Of a stretch of 39,999 nucleotides of DNA, positions 1 to 8,939 are shown in pieces. The notes under the pieces were generated by a model that was not told where the DNA came from, ran no database searches, and worked only from the letters and a program-made list of their open reading frames with translations. Positions within the stretch are counted from its first letter, which is position 1. Every line of letters starts with the position of its first letter. The stretch covers positions 1 to 39,999 of the forward strand of contig NAVB01000405.1 in assembly GCA_002179805.1 (NCBI GenBank), given 5' to 3'. Position numbers and translations under genes: made by a program. This DNA is from Acanthamoeba lenticulata. Taxonomy: Eukaryota; Discosea; Longamoebia; Acanthamoebidae.

Positions 1-2625
1 CGCACCGTTCGAGGTTCTTCAGGCGCTGGCGCTGCTGCATAGAGGCGTGGAGGCCCCAAGCCGCCACCCCCAGGATGCTAAGGAGCGGCAACAGGCGGCG
101 GATGCATGAAATCGAATTGCAAAACACGAGCGTCCTGCCCTTGTGCTGCTGCGAGAAGTAGTACATGTAGTAGTCCTTCTCCTCGTTCAGGCACTGGATG
201 ACGGCCTCCTCGAGCGTGGAGACTACCACCTTCTTGGTGGTCAGATCGATCACCTTGCGCTGGCGTTCGAATCCCACCAGCTTCGACACTTGGGCTGCAC
301 GCCACAGATAACCATCGATCAGCCGCAAGCCACGTGAGAATCCTCCGGCCTGACCGTGTCGCAGCTCGCCCACAAGGCAAGCTCTACGTACCGAGGGCGT
401 TGCTGTTGGCCCGGAGCCTGCTGGTGCTGGGCTTGGGCCCGAGCTTGGTGCGGCCTTGCGGCGCCAGGGTGAGGGTGGCCGAGAAGATGAACGTCTGGCG
501 TTTGAACTCCTTCTCGGGCTCGCCCGGCACGGGCTCGACTACCGTCTTTGGCCCGAGCACGTCTTCCTCGGCATCTTCGTCTTCACCTTCCTCCTCCTCT
601 TGATCGTCATTCTCACCACCTTCTTCACCGCCTTCATGATCCTCGGCCTCTTCTTGGTCCTCTTCGTCGTCCTCTCCATTCTGTTCTCCATCGTGTTGCA
701 CTTCGCCGTCCTCTTCCTCTTTCACATCGCCATCCTCTTCTTCCTTCACATTGTCGTCATCGTCATCAGCGTCCTGCTCCTTGTTATCGTCGTCTTCGAC
801 GTCGGCGTCAGGATTGGGCGCCTGAGAGTCGTCTTCGCCGTTCTGGATTTCGGCCTCGGTGGGCGGCAGCACGCGGCCGAGGGCAGCCGTGGCGGGCAGG
901 GCAATGAGCTCGCGGCTGGCCGGATGCTGAACGAGCGTGAGGATGGACTTGAGCTCCCGGAAATGGCCGGTCTCCACCATCCGGTCGGCCTCGTCGATCA
1001 CGAGGAACTCGAGACCCGTGAGATCGCTCAGGAAGGGGTTACCCTAGAGACCCGCGCATGTGGTTAGCCAGGCACTGGCAAAGGAATGACAGGTACGCAC
1101 TTCGTTGATGAGCTCCCACAGGCGACCCGGCGTGGCGACGACGACCTCGGGCTTCTTGGACAGAAGCCGGATCTGCTTCTGCGGCGCAAGACCGCCGATG
1201 ACGGGCACCACGCGTAGTGACGTGTGCTTGGCGATGAGCTTGAGCTGGTCAGAGACCTGCACGGCGAGCTCGCGCGTAGGGGCCAGAATCAGCGCCTTCA
1301 GCCGGCGGTCGGGCTCGGGGCCGTCCGGCGGGGCACGAGCCTCCTGCTCGCGCTTACGGGCAATCTTGTGCAAGATGGGCAGACCGTAGGCCAGCGTCTT
1401 GCCCGAACCCTGCAAGCCGTATGTGGGTCATCATGATGCTTCAATGAAGTCCACATGTGGACAAACGCGAGCGAGCGAGAGAGAAAGAAAGAGAGAAGAG
1501 AGCGCACGGTTTCAGCGACACCGACAACGTCCTTGTCCTCAAGCAGGGCGGCCGTGAGGGCGCGCTCTTGAATGGGCGTGGGCGAGAAGAGCCCATACTC
1601 CTTGATGGCCTCCATGAGGTTCGGGTGCAGGCGATAAGGCTGCCACGACTTGAGGCGTCCCCACTTGCGCTTCCAGTCCTCCACGTTGGTCGTCGGGACG
1701 ATGGCCGGCACAATGTCCGGTTGCGTCTTGCCGCCTGGCGTCAAGGTGGCCGTGGCAGTGGTTGTGGGCGTGGGCGTGGGCGTGGGCGTGGCTGCATCAT
1801 CGGTGGCATCTGCGCTGGTGCTGCTCTCCTGGTCCTTGGTATCCGCCACAGGCTTGGCGCGCTTCTTGTCGGCGCCAGCCTTCTTGCTCTTCTTGTTCTT
1901 TTCCGGCTTCTCCGTGGTTTGGTCGTCGTCTTGCTGTGCTGGTGGCTGCTTGCGCTTCTTGCTTTGCGGTGACTGCGCCTGCTGGGCGGCGCGCTTGGCA
2001 GCGGCTTTCTCCCGCCGCTTGCGGGCGCGTTTGGCCTGCTTCGTCTCCTTGCCATCCTCTGAAGCCGTCGTCTCCTTCGCCACAGCAGACTTGGCCTCCT
2101 GCTGCTCCGGCGCTGGTGGGGCTTGCCTCGGGGTACTCTGCTTGGCAGTCTTGGTCCGCTTCTGCATTTTCTTGGGAGGCGCAGCCTTCTCTTCATTTGG
2201 CTCCTGCTCCGTGTTTGCAATCAAGATTATGAGCACAACTCAGATTTTAGGGTTGGAATGTACAATCGTGAATTAAATGCGACTTGGTGTACCTTGGTGC
2301 TGGCGTCCTTGCTGCCTCTCTTGCGTTTGTTCTTGGGCGTTTGCTTGGGCGAAGCGGCAGCAGGAGGAGCAGGCTTGTTGGGGAGGAGATGAGCGATTTC
2401 CGAACTGTCCAGTTCTTCAAAGCCCACCAATCCAGCCTCACCTCGGATGGCGCTATCGATAGGAACTGTGCGCCAATTCAGCTGGGAAAATGGCTGCGCG
2501 GCACCACCATCATCGTCGAAATCATCGAAATCGTCAAAATCATCCTTGGCCTTTCCCTTCTTGCCCTTGCCCTTCACTCCCGTGGAAAGGGTTTTGGTAG
2601 CGCCAATCCGCCACTGCTTAGGCAT
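1..2625 (-). CDS. DDX24/Mak5-type DEAD-box RNA helicase, 3' end missing
   Basis: ATP-dependent RNA helicase of the DDX24/Mak5 group, known in the family for nucleolar 60S ribosome biogenesis. Five exons are visible: 2625-2293, about 2206-1508, 1409-1101, 1043-392 and 294 to beyond the left edge. The intron 1 acceptor could be 3 nt further on. Helicase motifs occur in order: Q motif (FSPTPIQ), Walker A rebuilt across an intron (ETGSGKT), Ia (APTRELAVQ), Ib (TPGRL), II (DEAD), III (SAT), and motif IV (LVFCNSISC) in the last exon, which is close to the DDX24 form. The N-terminal exon carries a DDX24-like LVGFEEL segment after a lysine/Asp-rich start (MPKQWR). A basic KRKR-rich tail precedes the helicase core. 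Oddity: about 110 mostly acidic residues sit between DEAD and SAT (roughly 610-950). The start ATG at 2623-2625 lies 109 bp from the divergent deneddylase gene. The rest of the second RecA domain lies outside the window. Confidence 0.92.
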
Positions 2626-2734
2626 GGCTGGCAGATGCTCCGGTCGAGTTTGCAACACAAGTACGGCGTAGCGGAGTCGATCAGCACAACTGGCAGGAAA
2701 TACAGCCGAAAACGATTTCCTGCTTTCGCCAAGC
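2626..2734. promoter_or_regulatory. Shared divergent promoter region, helicase/deneddylase
   Basis: Only 109 bp separate the two start codons, so both genes must be driven from this stretch or from inside the opposite 5' UTR. I see no clear TATA box. Confidence 0.5.
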
Positions 2735-3760
2735 ATGGCAGAAGACGAGGTGGTCATCACGTATGGGGACACGACCCTGTACGAGTCGGATGTGACACTG
2801 CTCAGGCCGGGGCAGTGGCTGAATGACTCCATCATTTCCTTCTGGTTTGAGTAGTAACTACCTGCATCCTTCCCTCTTTCATGACTTGCCAGTGTCGTTT
2901 TAACGTAGTGTCGCAACGTGCACAGATACTTGGCCAAGGAGCGATTTAAGGACCAGCAGGAGCTCCTCTTCATTGACCCCTCAGCCATGTTTATGATCAA
3001 CTTTTCTTCTGGTACTTCACCCCCTCCCTCTACTCTCAAACACAATCGAGCTTCCGTCCTGAGAGGCGGCAAACACCTGGCAGACGTGGCCGAAGTGCAA
3101 GAGGTGATGGCGCCCCTCGAGCTGGAGAAGCGAAGCGTCATCTTCATGCCCATCAACGACAACGCCAGCGTTACCCACGCTGGCGGCACGCACTGGTACC
3201 ACTTCTTCCCTCTTTTCTTTGGCAGTCAACGCGCTGAGCGAGGGCCTCGTGCAGGACGCTCTTGGTGTGGACACGAGCCGACGGCAAGTTCCGACACTAC
3301 GACTCCTACGGCACGCACAGCTCAGTCGCGGCGGCCGCCAAGCGCACGGCCAAGATGGTGCCCATCTCCACCTTCATACGACAACGGATCGCATGGCGAT
3401 GGACTTACGCCTCGCTCATGCGCTTGGCCGCTCAGGTGCATGCCGTGATGGGCGAGAAGGGCGAACCAGTCGTGGAAGCCGCACGCACGCCTCAGCAGCG
3501 CAACAGCTCAGGTTGGTTGATGAAGCTGAGGCTAGATGATGCTGATGACTGCTAATGACGCTCACTTCAAATTCGACCAAGCAGATTGTGGTGTGTTCGT
3601 GTGCGCTGTGAGTGCTGATCTAGCCGCGGAGGCTCTGGGCCAGCTGCCGGCGGGAGGCATGACCCAGCGACTTGGCGCGGACACAGGCACCATCACGCGG
3701 GCCGACATCAAGCGAGCCCTTGAAGCAGTGCTCAAACAGCAAGAAGCAACGATGCCGTGA
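2735..3760 (+). CDS. SENP8/NEDP1-like NEDD8-specific cysteine protease
   Basis: C48-family (ULP) cysteine protease most like SENP8/NEDP1/DEN1, which removes NEDD8 from substrates and processes its precursor. Preferred exons: 2735-2850, 2926-3011, 3084-3195, 3255-3357, 3436-3511 and 3585-3760. They sum to 669 nt, or 222 aa; human SENP8 is about 212 aa. The catalytic triad is visible as His104 (GGTHW, split by an intron), Asp121 (HYDSYG) and Cys166 (DCGVFVC, codon split at an intron). The oxyanion Gln is in TPQQRNSS. The N-terminus (SDVTLLRPGQWLND) matches the substrate-cleft signature of the family. The 78-nt segment 3358-3435 is in frame and free of stops. Removing it restores the family spacing between Asp and Cys, so I call it an intron. 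The adjacent gene 3' end is convergent, 283 bp away, and I see nothing in the gap. Confidence 0.9.
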
Positions 3761-4043
3761 AGAAGCGACAGCCGATCGTCGTATGTATTTGATGGCTGGT
3801 GCACACGCTTGATCAGCCAACAACCAGGTTCACCATCGCTCAGGATTGTACGCCTTGGCTGCTTCATAGCCCGTCCTCTGGTCCGTCCTCTCCCACGGGC
3901 AGCCAATGGCGCACGCCCACTGGAGCACGTTCAAGTGGCTTCCTCTGGCCGCTTCACGCCCGATCCCATGGTAGGTAAAAACGGTGCCTCATCGTGGTTC
4001 TCTTGTCTTGGTCTCTTTATTGGCCGTCCTTCGCCTTTTCTTG

Positions 4044-5349
4044 CTACTCAACGTCTGGCGGTGAGGCGTTGTATCTGTTCCTGTCGGAGCGCAAGGTTTC
4101 GAGGTAGATGTCCTTTGTCGCCTCCACAAACTCGTCTGTGAAACTGCTGTTCTCCTCGCGCAACGTGGCTTGTACCCTCTCCACGCGACCATTTGTTCGT
4201 TCGAGGTCCTTCTTCTGGGTCCGCTCAAACATAAGGATCGACCGTTGCCAGTGCTTGCCCCGCCTGAAGCAGATGTCGCAGCGGTGCCTGTGCGAGGAGT
4301 GACGTGGCTCACGAGTGTGAGAAATGCGCCAACGAACGCTGCGATCAGCATTCCATCCACATCTGGTGCTAGTAGTATAACCAGACCTGAGCGAGAGATC
4401 GTGCTGGGTGGCCTCGAGGGTGATTTGATCAGCCAGGATGTAGGGGTAGAACAGCCAGAACTGGCCGCCATCCTGAAGTCTCCCGCCCCAGCGTGAAACG
4501 CTTGACCTTAAGAGGTGTCTTTCATCGATAAAGAAGAGGAAAGAGGGCCACTCACCTGGTGGAGACATCGACTCACTCCGGACAACAAGTCAGTTGAGCT
4601 CAGGTAGTCGCTAAAGCGGGCATGTGCTCTGCAATCGCCCCCATTTCCCCCCTGAGGGTCAGGTCCCAACTCGCTCCAAAGGGCCTCATCGATCGATGAG
4701 AAGATGGTGCACGCACCGCGACGTGGGCTCTGTATGCGGGTATCGAGGCGGCCGCGGATGATAAGGCGGGTTGCAGATGATAAGGTCGTAGCTTGGCAGC
4801 CCACAATGGCGTGTCGCGTTGATGCTCGTGGACGCCGTTGTGTCGGACTTGGGCGTCTCGGGTGGCGATGCGTTCCTGACTTCAACAAAGTCCTGAAAGG
4901 GCGCATGGAAGGCATGCAGCTTGTTGCGCCACGGGGAGAGGTCGTAGTTGAGCTTGGTCTGCTCGTACGCGTCGGCATCGATCTCCACGCCGTGCACTTC
5001 CTCGAGCTGCGTGCACAAGTGAGCTGCCAGGGCCAAGCATGCCAAGAAGAGAGGGAGGCCTCACCGACGGCAAGCGGTGCGCCAAGATGAGGGAAAGCAA
5101 GCCTGTCCCAGGTCCAATGTCTAGTGCGGTCCGTGGCGAGCGAGACGAAACCCACTGTCCACAAGGTTCAGTTCGTGGGGAGTTTGAGAGGGGGGGGGGC
5201 AAGTTGAAGGTGGCAAATCGGCGCACGTGTGATCGGGCGACATGGGCGGCGAAGAAAATGGTGTCAGTGCCCACCTTTAGTCCGCAGCGGTCATGGTGCA
5301 CCACGAATCCACGACACACGAAAGGACGAACTGCCTCTGTTCTTTTCAT
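4044..5349 (-). CDS. TrmN6/YfiC-like tRNA1(Val) A37 N6-methyltransferase
   Basis: Class I SAM-dependent methyltransferase resembling bacterial TrmN6 (YfiC), which makes m6A37 in tRNA1(Val). Preferred exons: 5349-5227, 5154-5065, 5006-4717, 4628-4556, 4472-4387 and 4263-4044, giving 882 nt or 293 aa. The family hallmarks are all there: an N-terminal HHDRCGLKVGTD block, SAM motif I (LDIGPGTG), an acidic motif II (VHGVEID), the catalytic NPPY, a GGQF strand after it, and a C-terminal FVEATKDIYLETL, as in bacterial homologues. The 72-nt piece 5226-5155 is in frame and open. It contains a run of 10 C on the sense strand and interrupts the family alignment, so it is probably an intron; if retained the protein is 317 aa. 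A bacterial-type enzyme in a spliced amoebal gene suggests old transfer. The tRNA target here is inferred only from family resemblance. Confidence 0.88.
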
Positions 5350-5444
5350 TGTTGATTTCTCTTTTATTTCTCTACGTCGGACCGAACTGGGGCCAAGAGC
5401 CCGTGAGACCCTGGTTCTCATGGATACGCGAAAAAGGGGCCGAT

Positions 5445-5563
5445 GGATACGGCCATACTGCGCAGAAAGCACCGCTTCCCATCCGAACAGCGAAGTTAAG
5501 CTGCGCCAGGCGGTGTTAGTACTGGGGTGGGCGACCACCCGGGAATCCACCGTGTCGTATCCT
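5445..5563 (+). rRNA. 5S ribosomal RNA
   Basis: A 119-nt 5S rRNA gene. Its ends pair (GGATACGGCC with the 3' GTCGTATCC), and the conserved loop sequence CCCATCCGAACAGCGAAG is present. The internal Pol III control region (box A AGTTAAGCTG through box C, GGGTGGGCGACC) is intact. It matches my memory of Acanthamoeba 5S rRNA. It sits alone between protein genes, 95 bp from the divergent methyltransferase start. Confidence 0.96.
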
Positions 5564-5564
5564 C

Positions 5565-5569
5565 TTTTT
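5565..5569 (+). terminator. Pol III oligo-T terminator of the 5S gene
   Basis: A run of five T directly after the 3' end of the 5S rRNA is the expected RNA polymerase III stop signal. Confidence 0.8.
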
Positions 5570-5992
5570 CTTTTCTGCTCTTGCGTCGTCTTGTCTCTGG
5601 ATTCTCGGGTCGTACAAACTTGTTGCTTCTTGCAGTTGGCCACAGTGTTCTTTTTCTTTCCTTTGTTAGAACGGTCTCCAGTTCATGTTCCGTCAGTCGC
5701 AACGCGTTGGAGCGTTTATCCAAATTGTTCTCTTCCGTACAGAGAAGCTGAGAATGGGCTTGCAACTCTCAACCTTTTCTCGAGTTGCATTGGTGCGAGC
5801 TCAGCGGAGATGGAGGTGGTTACGGGGTTCTCAATCCGCAGCAGAGGCCCAGGTCCTTTTAGGAAGACCTGAATTTGACGTCGAGAGTTGGAAACGATCT
5901 ACCACGTGTTCGCCTGAAGCAGGTGGTTGTCCCGATATATCAACTCCACGATCGTTCAAACGCGGTAACTTAGCCACGTCAACTGAACGCGG
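5570..5992. other. Intergenic, no feature recognised
   Basis: Between the 5S terminator and the TATA box of the SAM/PB1 gene. It is T-rich at the start and mixed afterwards. I found no tRNA cloverleaf and no convincing spliced coding potential. Confidence 0.5.
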
Positions 5993-5999
5993 TATATAA
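5993..5999 (+). promoter_or_regulatory. TATA box (TATATAA)
   Basis: A perfect TATATAA lies 63 bp upstream of the ATG at 6062. That leaves a short 5' UTR of roughly 30-40 nt, typical of compact amoebal promoters. Confidence 0.65.
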
Positions 6000-6061
6000 C
6001 TGTGTGCTGCTTGCCAACACACGAACGTTTCCACTTCCCGCGCAACATCGCGCCTCTGCTG

Positions 6062-7366
6062 ATGAGCTTTCGAGTGTGGAGGAGCAAGGCGCCCAAGCCA
6101 GCCCGCGAGTGGCAAACAAAAGAGGTGCTTAAGTTCTTGAAGCAGCACGACCTCGACCAGTATGTTGTGGTCGCCAAGAAGGCAAAATTGAAGGGCCAGG
6201 CCCTGGTCACGGCAGCGGAGGAACTTCCTTTGGTGCCGGCCCTGGCCACTTCAACGACCTCCATCTCTTTTGCGGCCCTCTCGTCCAAGGAGGAAGGCCT
6301 CTCCCGACTCTGTGCCGCACTCAACATGATCGAGCCACCGGACCAAAGACGACTTCGTCTGGCTCTGCTACAACTCCGTCGCGAACTGTCTCGGGGGGAG
6401 CAGCCTGCCGTAGAAGCGGGGAAGGACCATCACGACAGGGATGGCGAGGACGAGCTCGGCGCCATGTCTTCGTCCGATAGCCTTCACCTTCCGCCCATGC
6501 TTTCCCCTACCCGCTCTATGTCCCTCTCCACCCCCAATTCACCGCTCCCGAGACGGTCTCCTCGGCGAGCGTCCATCGTGGCCTCCTCTCGGCCGACCAT
6601 CTCCATCACCACTACGTACACTCAAACTACGCCGATGCTGCTGCCTGGCGCCGCAATCATCTCGGAGGTTTTTGGTTCACCCTCAGCACAAGGGGTAGTC
6701 GAGCAAGGTCTCTTGGGTGCGTCCGGCTTCAAGTGGGGCCCCGTTGAGGTCATCCGAAGCACCTCGATCAGCCGCACGAAGGAGTTGCCGCGTCGGGCGT
6801 CGCTGTCTGGCCGCACGTTGTGTCCGGGCAGTGCCCGACGAACGAACAAGGAGCGCGCCTGGCAGGAGACCTCCCTCTCACGTGCCTATATCTCGCTCTT
6901 CGGCGCCCTCGCCATTAAGTGCGTTGTGCAGCCGCCCTGCAGCCCGAGCAGCGATCGCCTACGAGGCGACCAAGAGGAGCCAGAGGAAGAAGCTGGTAAA
7001 AGCCAGGGGGAAGACGAGGGACGGTGGCCGCTGGAAGCCGACGTCTCATTGATCGTGCTCGACGCCAACAAGCCTCTTTTCTACGCTGACCTCCTACGCG
7101 AGCTGCAGCGCATCTACGGACTGACGGCCGCCGAAGCGGCCTCGTCAACGGTGCGCGTCCGCTACCGGGACAAGGACGGCGACGTGATTACTGTCCACAC
7201 CGACGACTCGCTTCGCTACGCGCACCGCGACTGGCTCGAGCGGACCGCGACGGAGCCCATGAAGAGCATGCGGTTGCTGGTGGACCTCGGGCAACACACG
7301 GCCGTCGCCCTGAGCATGAGCACGATCAAACACACCGGCCGGATGACCACGAGCCTCGTCAAGTGA
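6062..7366 (+). CDS. SAM-domain plus PB1-domain protein
   Basis: Single-exon gene, 434 aa, probably a signalling adaptor. ATG 6062 is chosen because the upstream in-frame codon at 6002 is GTG and a TATA box lies at 5993. The N-terminus (about 15-80) reads as a SAM domain (EWQTKEVLKFLKQHDLDQY, then a C-terminal helix with LSRLCAALNMI). The middle (about 130-260) is Ser/Pro/Arg-rich and probably disordered. The C-terminus (about 282-410) has PB1 features: an early Lys strand (AIKCVV), the helix FYADLLRELQRIYG, and an acidic OPCA-like segment (RYRDKDGDVITVHTDD) followed by a final strand (MRLLVDL). An acidic insert of about 30 residues (EEPEEEAG) separates the first two PB1 strands. Having both the Lys and the OPCA motif would make it a type I/II PB1 able to polymerise. 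Partners are unknown. Confidence 0.8.
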   Translation: MSFRVWRSKAPKPAREWQTKEVLKFLKQHDLDQYVVVAKKAKLKGQALVTAAEELPLVPALATSTTSISFAALSSKEEGLSRLCAALNMIEPPDQRRLRLALLQLRRELSRGEQPAVEAGKDHHDRDGEDELGAMSSSDSLHLPPMLSPTRSMSLSTPNSPLPRRSPRRASIVASSRPTISITTTYTQTTPMLLPGAAIISEVFGSPSAQGVVEQGLLGASGFKWGPVEVIRSTSISRTKELPRRASLSGRTLCPGSARRTNKERAWQETSLSRAYISLFGALAIKCVVQPPCSPSSDRLRGDQEEPEEEAGKSQGEDEGRWPLEADVSLIVLDANKPLFYADLLRELQRIYGLTAAEAASSTVRVRYRDKDGDVITVHTDDSLRYAHRDWLERTATEPMKSMRLLVDLGQHTAVALSMSTIKHTGRMTTSLVK

Positions 7367-7486
7367 AGAGAGGGGTGCGAGACCGCACCGGCGAGGGTCA
7401 TCAGATCTTCCTGTTGTCTTGTCTTTCCCCTTTTGTGTACAGAACTGAGCACGACAAACAAGAAGGCGGTTTGGGTCTGAAGATCA

Positions 7487-8291
7487 TCACAGGTTCTTGG
7501 CGTCGTTGGTGGCACCAGCGGGCGTGGACTTGTACTTGCGGAAGGTCAGGGAGATGCGGCGTGACCTGTCCTCCACCTGCGGTCGAATGCCATGCTTCCT
7601 GTTCCAGGCCACGCAGTCTTGGTCAGCACCCAGCATGCAGCGAGAGAGACAGTGTGCGGTGCGGTGTTCAAGGCAACCATTCGTAGCGGGCGGCATCAGT
7701 CAGGACAAGCAAGGAACGTCGGGGGAGTCTGATCGTCAGCGTTTCCTGCACGCTTTGGCCGCTTAGCGCCACCCCGGCTTGCATCAGGCAGATGGAGGGT
7801 GTATACATGATCCGGGTGGGTGAAGGTCATGTCCCAGCTGTCCAACAGGGAGAGCGATACCACACAGCCCTCCCAGTCAACGGTTGAGTCCACATGCGGC
7901 TTGATTTCCTCTCCCGGGTTGTACTGCGCAGGATGACGTGTGCCTGAGAGGGAAAGTAGGAAATGAAAGATAGAAAAGAAGATGTTGTGTGCACCTCGTT
8001 CACGATGAGCTGGTCGGCCTCAAGAGGCACTCGGTCGTTCAGCCGAAAGCGCTCAAGGAGGAAGTCAAGCCATGGAGGAAGTGGCGGTACGGGTGCGTCG
8101 TGCACGACCCCCTGCTTGCGGTATACATAGTGGTGGCCGTACTGCTGGGTACGTCGCCGGATTTCATTGAGCCATGGCTGTGCATCTAACACACTGATCA
8201 TAGTCGCCTCTTCCTCTGGCGTGATGAAGTCTTCCAGCAGGACCAGCCCCCTGGGCCACCCCAACTGCAGCTCCTTCGTTGCTGCCTCCAT
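7487..8291 (-). CDS. AlkB-family 2-oxoglutarate/Fe(II) dioxygenase
   Basis: Exons 8291-7995, 7923-7807, 7745-7678 and 7598-7487 sum to 594 nt, or 197 aa. It is a compact AlkB homologue with no extra domains. Signs of function: an opening GLVLLEDFITPEEE, the family VNEY-NPGEEIKPHVD block giving the HxD iron ligands, then LPRRSLLVLTDAARYEW, the distal iron His in KHGIRP, and the 2OG-binding Arg pair in RRISLTFRKY. Each intron restores a family motif at its junction (VNE|Y, PDH|E, EW|KHGI). The sequence is closest in feel to the ALKBH8 or plant/protist AlkB dioxygenase group, so an RNA or DNA demethylase/hydroxylase. The substrate cannot be told. The start lies only 42 bp from the 3' end of the next gene, so its promoter must overlap that gene. 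Confidence 0.92.
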
Positions 8292-8333
8292 GACTTTTTA
8301 GGTTAAAATAAATATAAATATAAAGATAAGTGT

Positions 8334-8752
8334 TTATTGCGGTCGCTGTTGATCTCGCGAGTCAGCAGCGTGCTCTGCTGCTTGCCTCTGTTGGTCCCTT
8401 TGCTGCGCCATCCACCCTTCCATTTTCGTCCGCAAGAAGCCCTGAGAAGGACACCACCAGTGCTCAATGATTACCGCCGGAGTAGGAGAGTGGTGCTCGG
8501 GTGGAGTAGTGTGAAGGGGCAGAGACGTACACGCTTTTCTTTGAAGCACGCCCAAAACGCTTCATTCTCTTCGGTGCACCTCACAAACGGAAACCACTTC
8601 GTCTGATAGCATTCCAAGAGTGCCGCTTCCTGTGGAGCGCAAGCAATGCGTGCCTGCTCCTTGCGCGCCTCCTTTTCACGTTGGGAGAAGTGCAACTCCT
8701 GCCGAAACACTTCGTCTTCCCGCCTCTTCCGTTCCGCCTCTTCTCCCTCCAT
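8334..8752 (-). CDS. Twin CX9C-motif protein, likely mitochondrial intermembrane space
   Basis: Exons 8752-8531 and 8441-8334 give 330 nt, or 109 aa. Two CX9C motifs are visible, CAPQEAALLEC and CTEENEAFWAC. They are the helix-coil-helix (CHCH) signature of small proteins imported and oxidised by Mia40 in the mitochondrial intermembrane space. A highly charged N-terminal helix (EEAERKRREDEVFRQEL) precedes them and a Gln/Arg-rich tail follows. It could be a COX-assembly or CHCHD-type factor. The spacing alone does not decide which, so I give no symbol. The donor at 8530 (GTACGT) keeps the frame. Confidence 0.8.
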
Positions 8753-8939
8753 CTTGTTGGCGAGAGAAAGGATATTTTTATTTTATTTTGTTTTTCCTTT
8801 GTCTGGCGTGCTTTTCTCCTGTTCTTCCATGTAGTGCTTCGCTGGCGTGCATCTTGCTACAACGAAGCGGCCAGCAGCTGACTCCTGTGGACCTCTGCAC
8901 GCAAGGAGCGGGAAAACATATAAGCGTCAACTGATCAAG
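8753..8939. promoter_or_regulatory. Divergent promoter region, CX9C gene/PAAF1
   Basis: 187 bp between two divergent start codons, with a T-rich stretch at 8773-8800. No clear TATA box is seen. Confidence 0.4.

Noticed and set aside
456..1067. Long plus-strand open frame, hydrophobic protein
   Set aside because: It is the complement of the acidic helicase segment; GC-rich third positions open the antisense frame.
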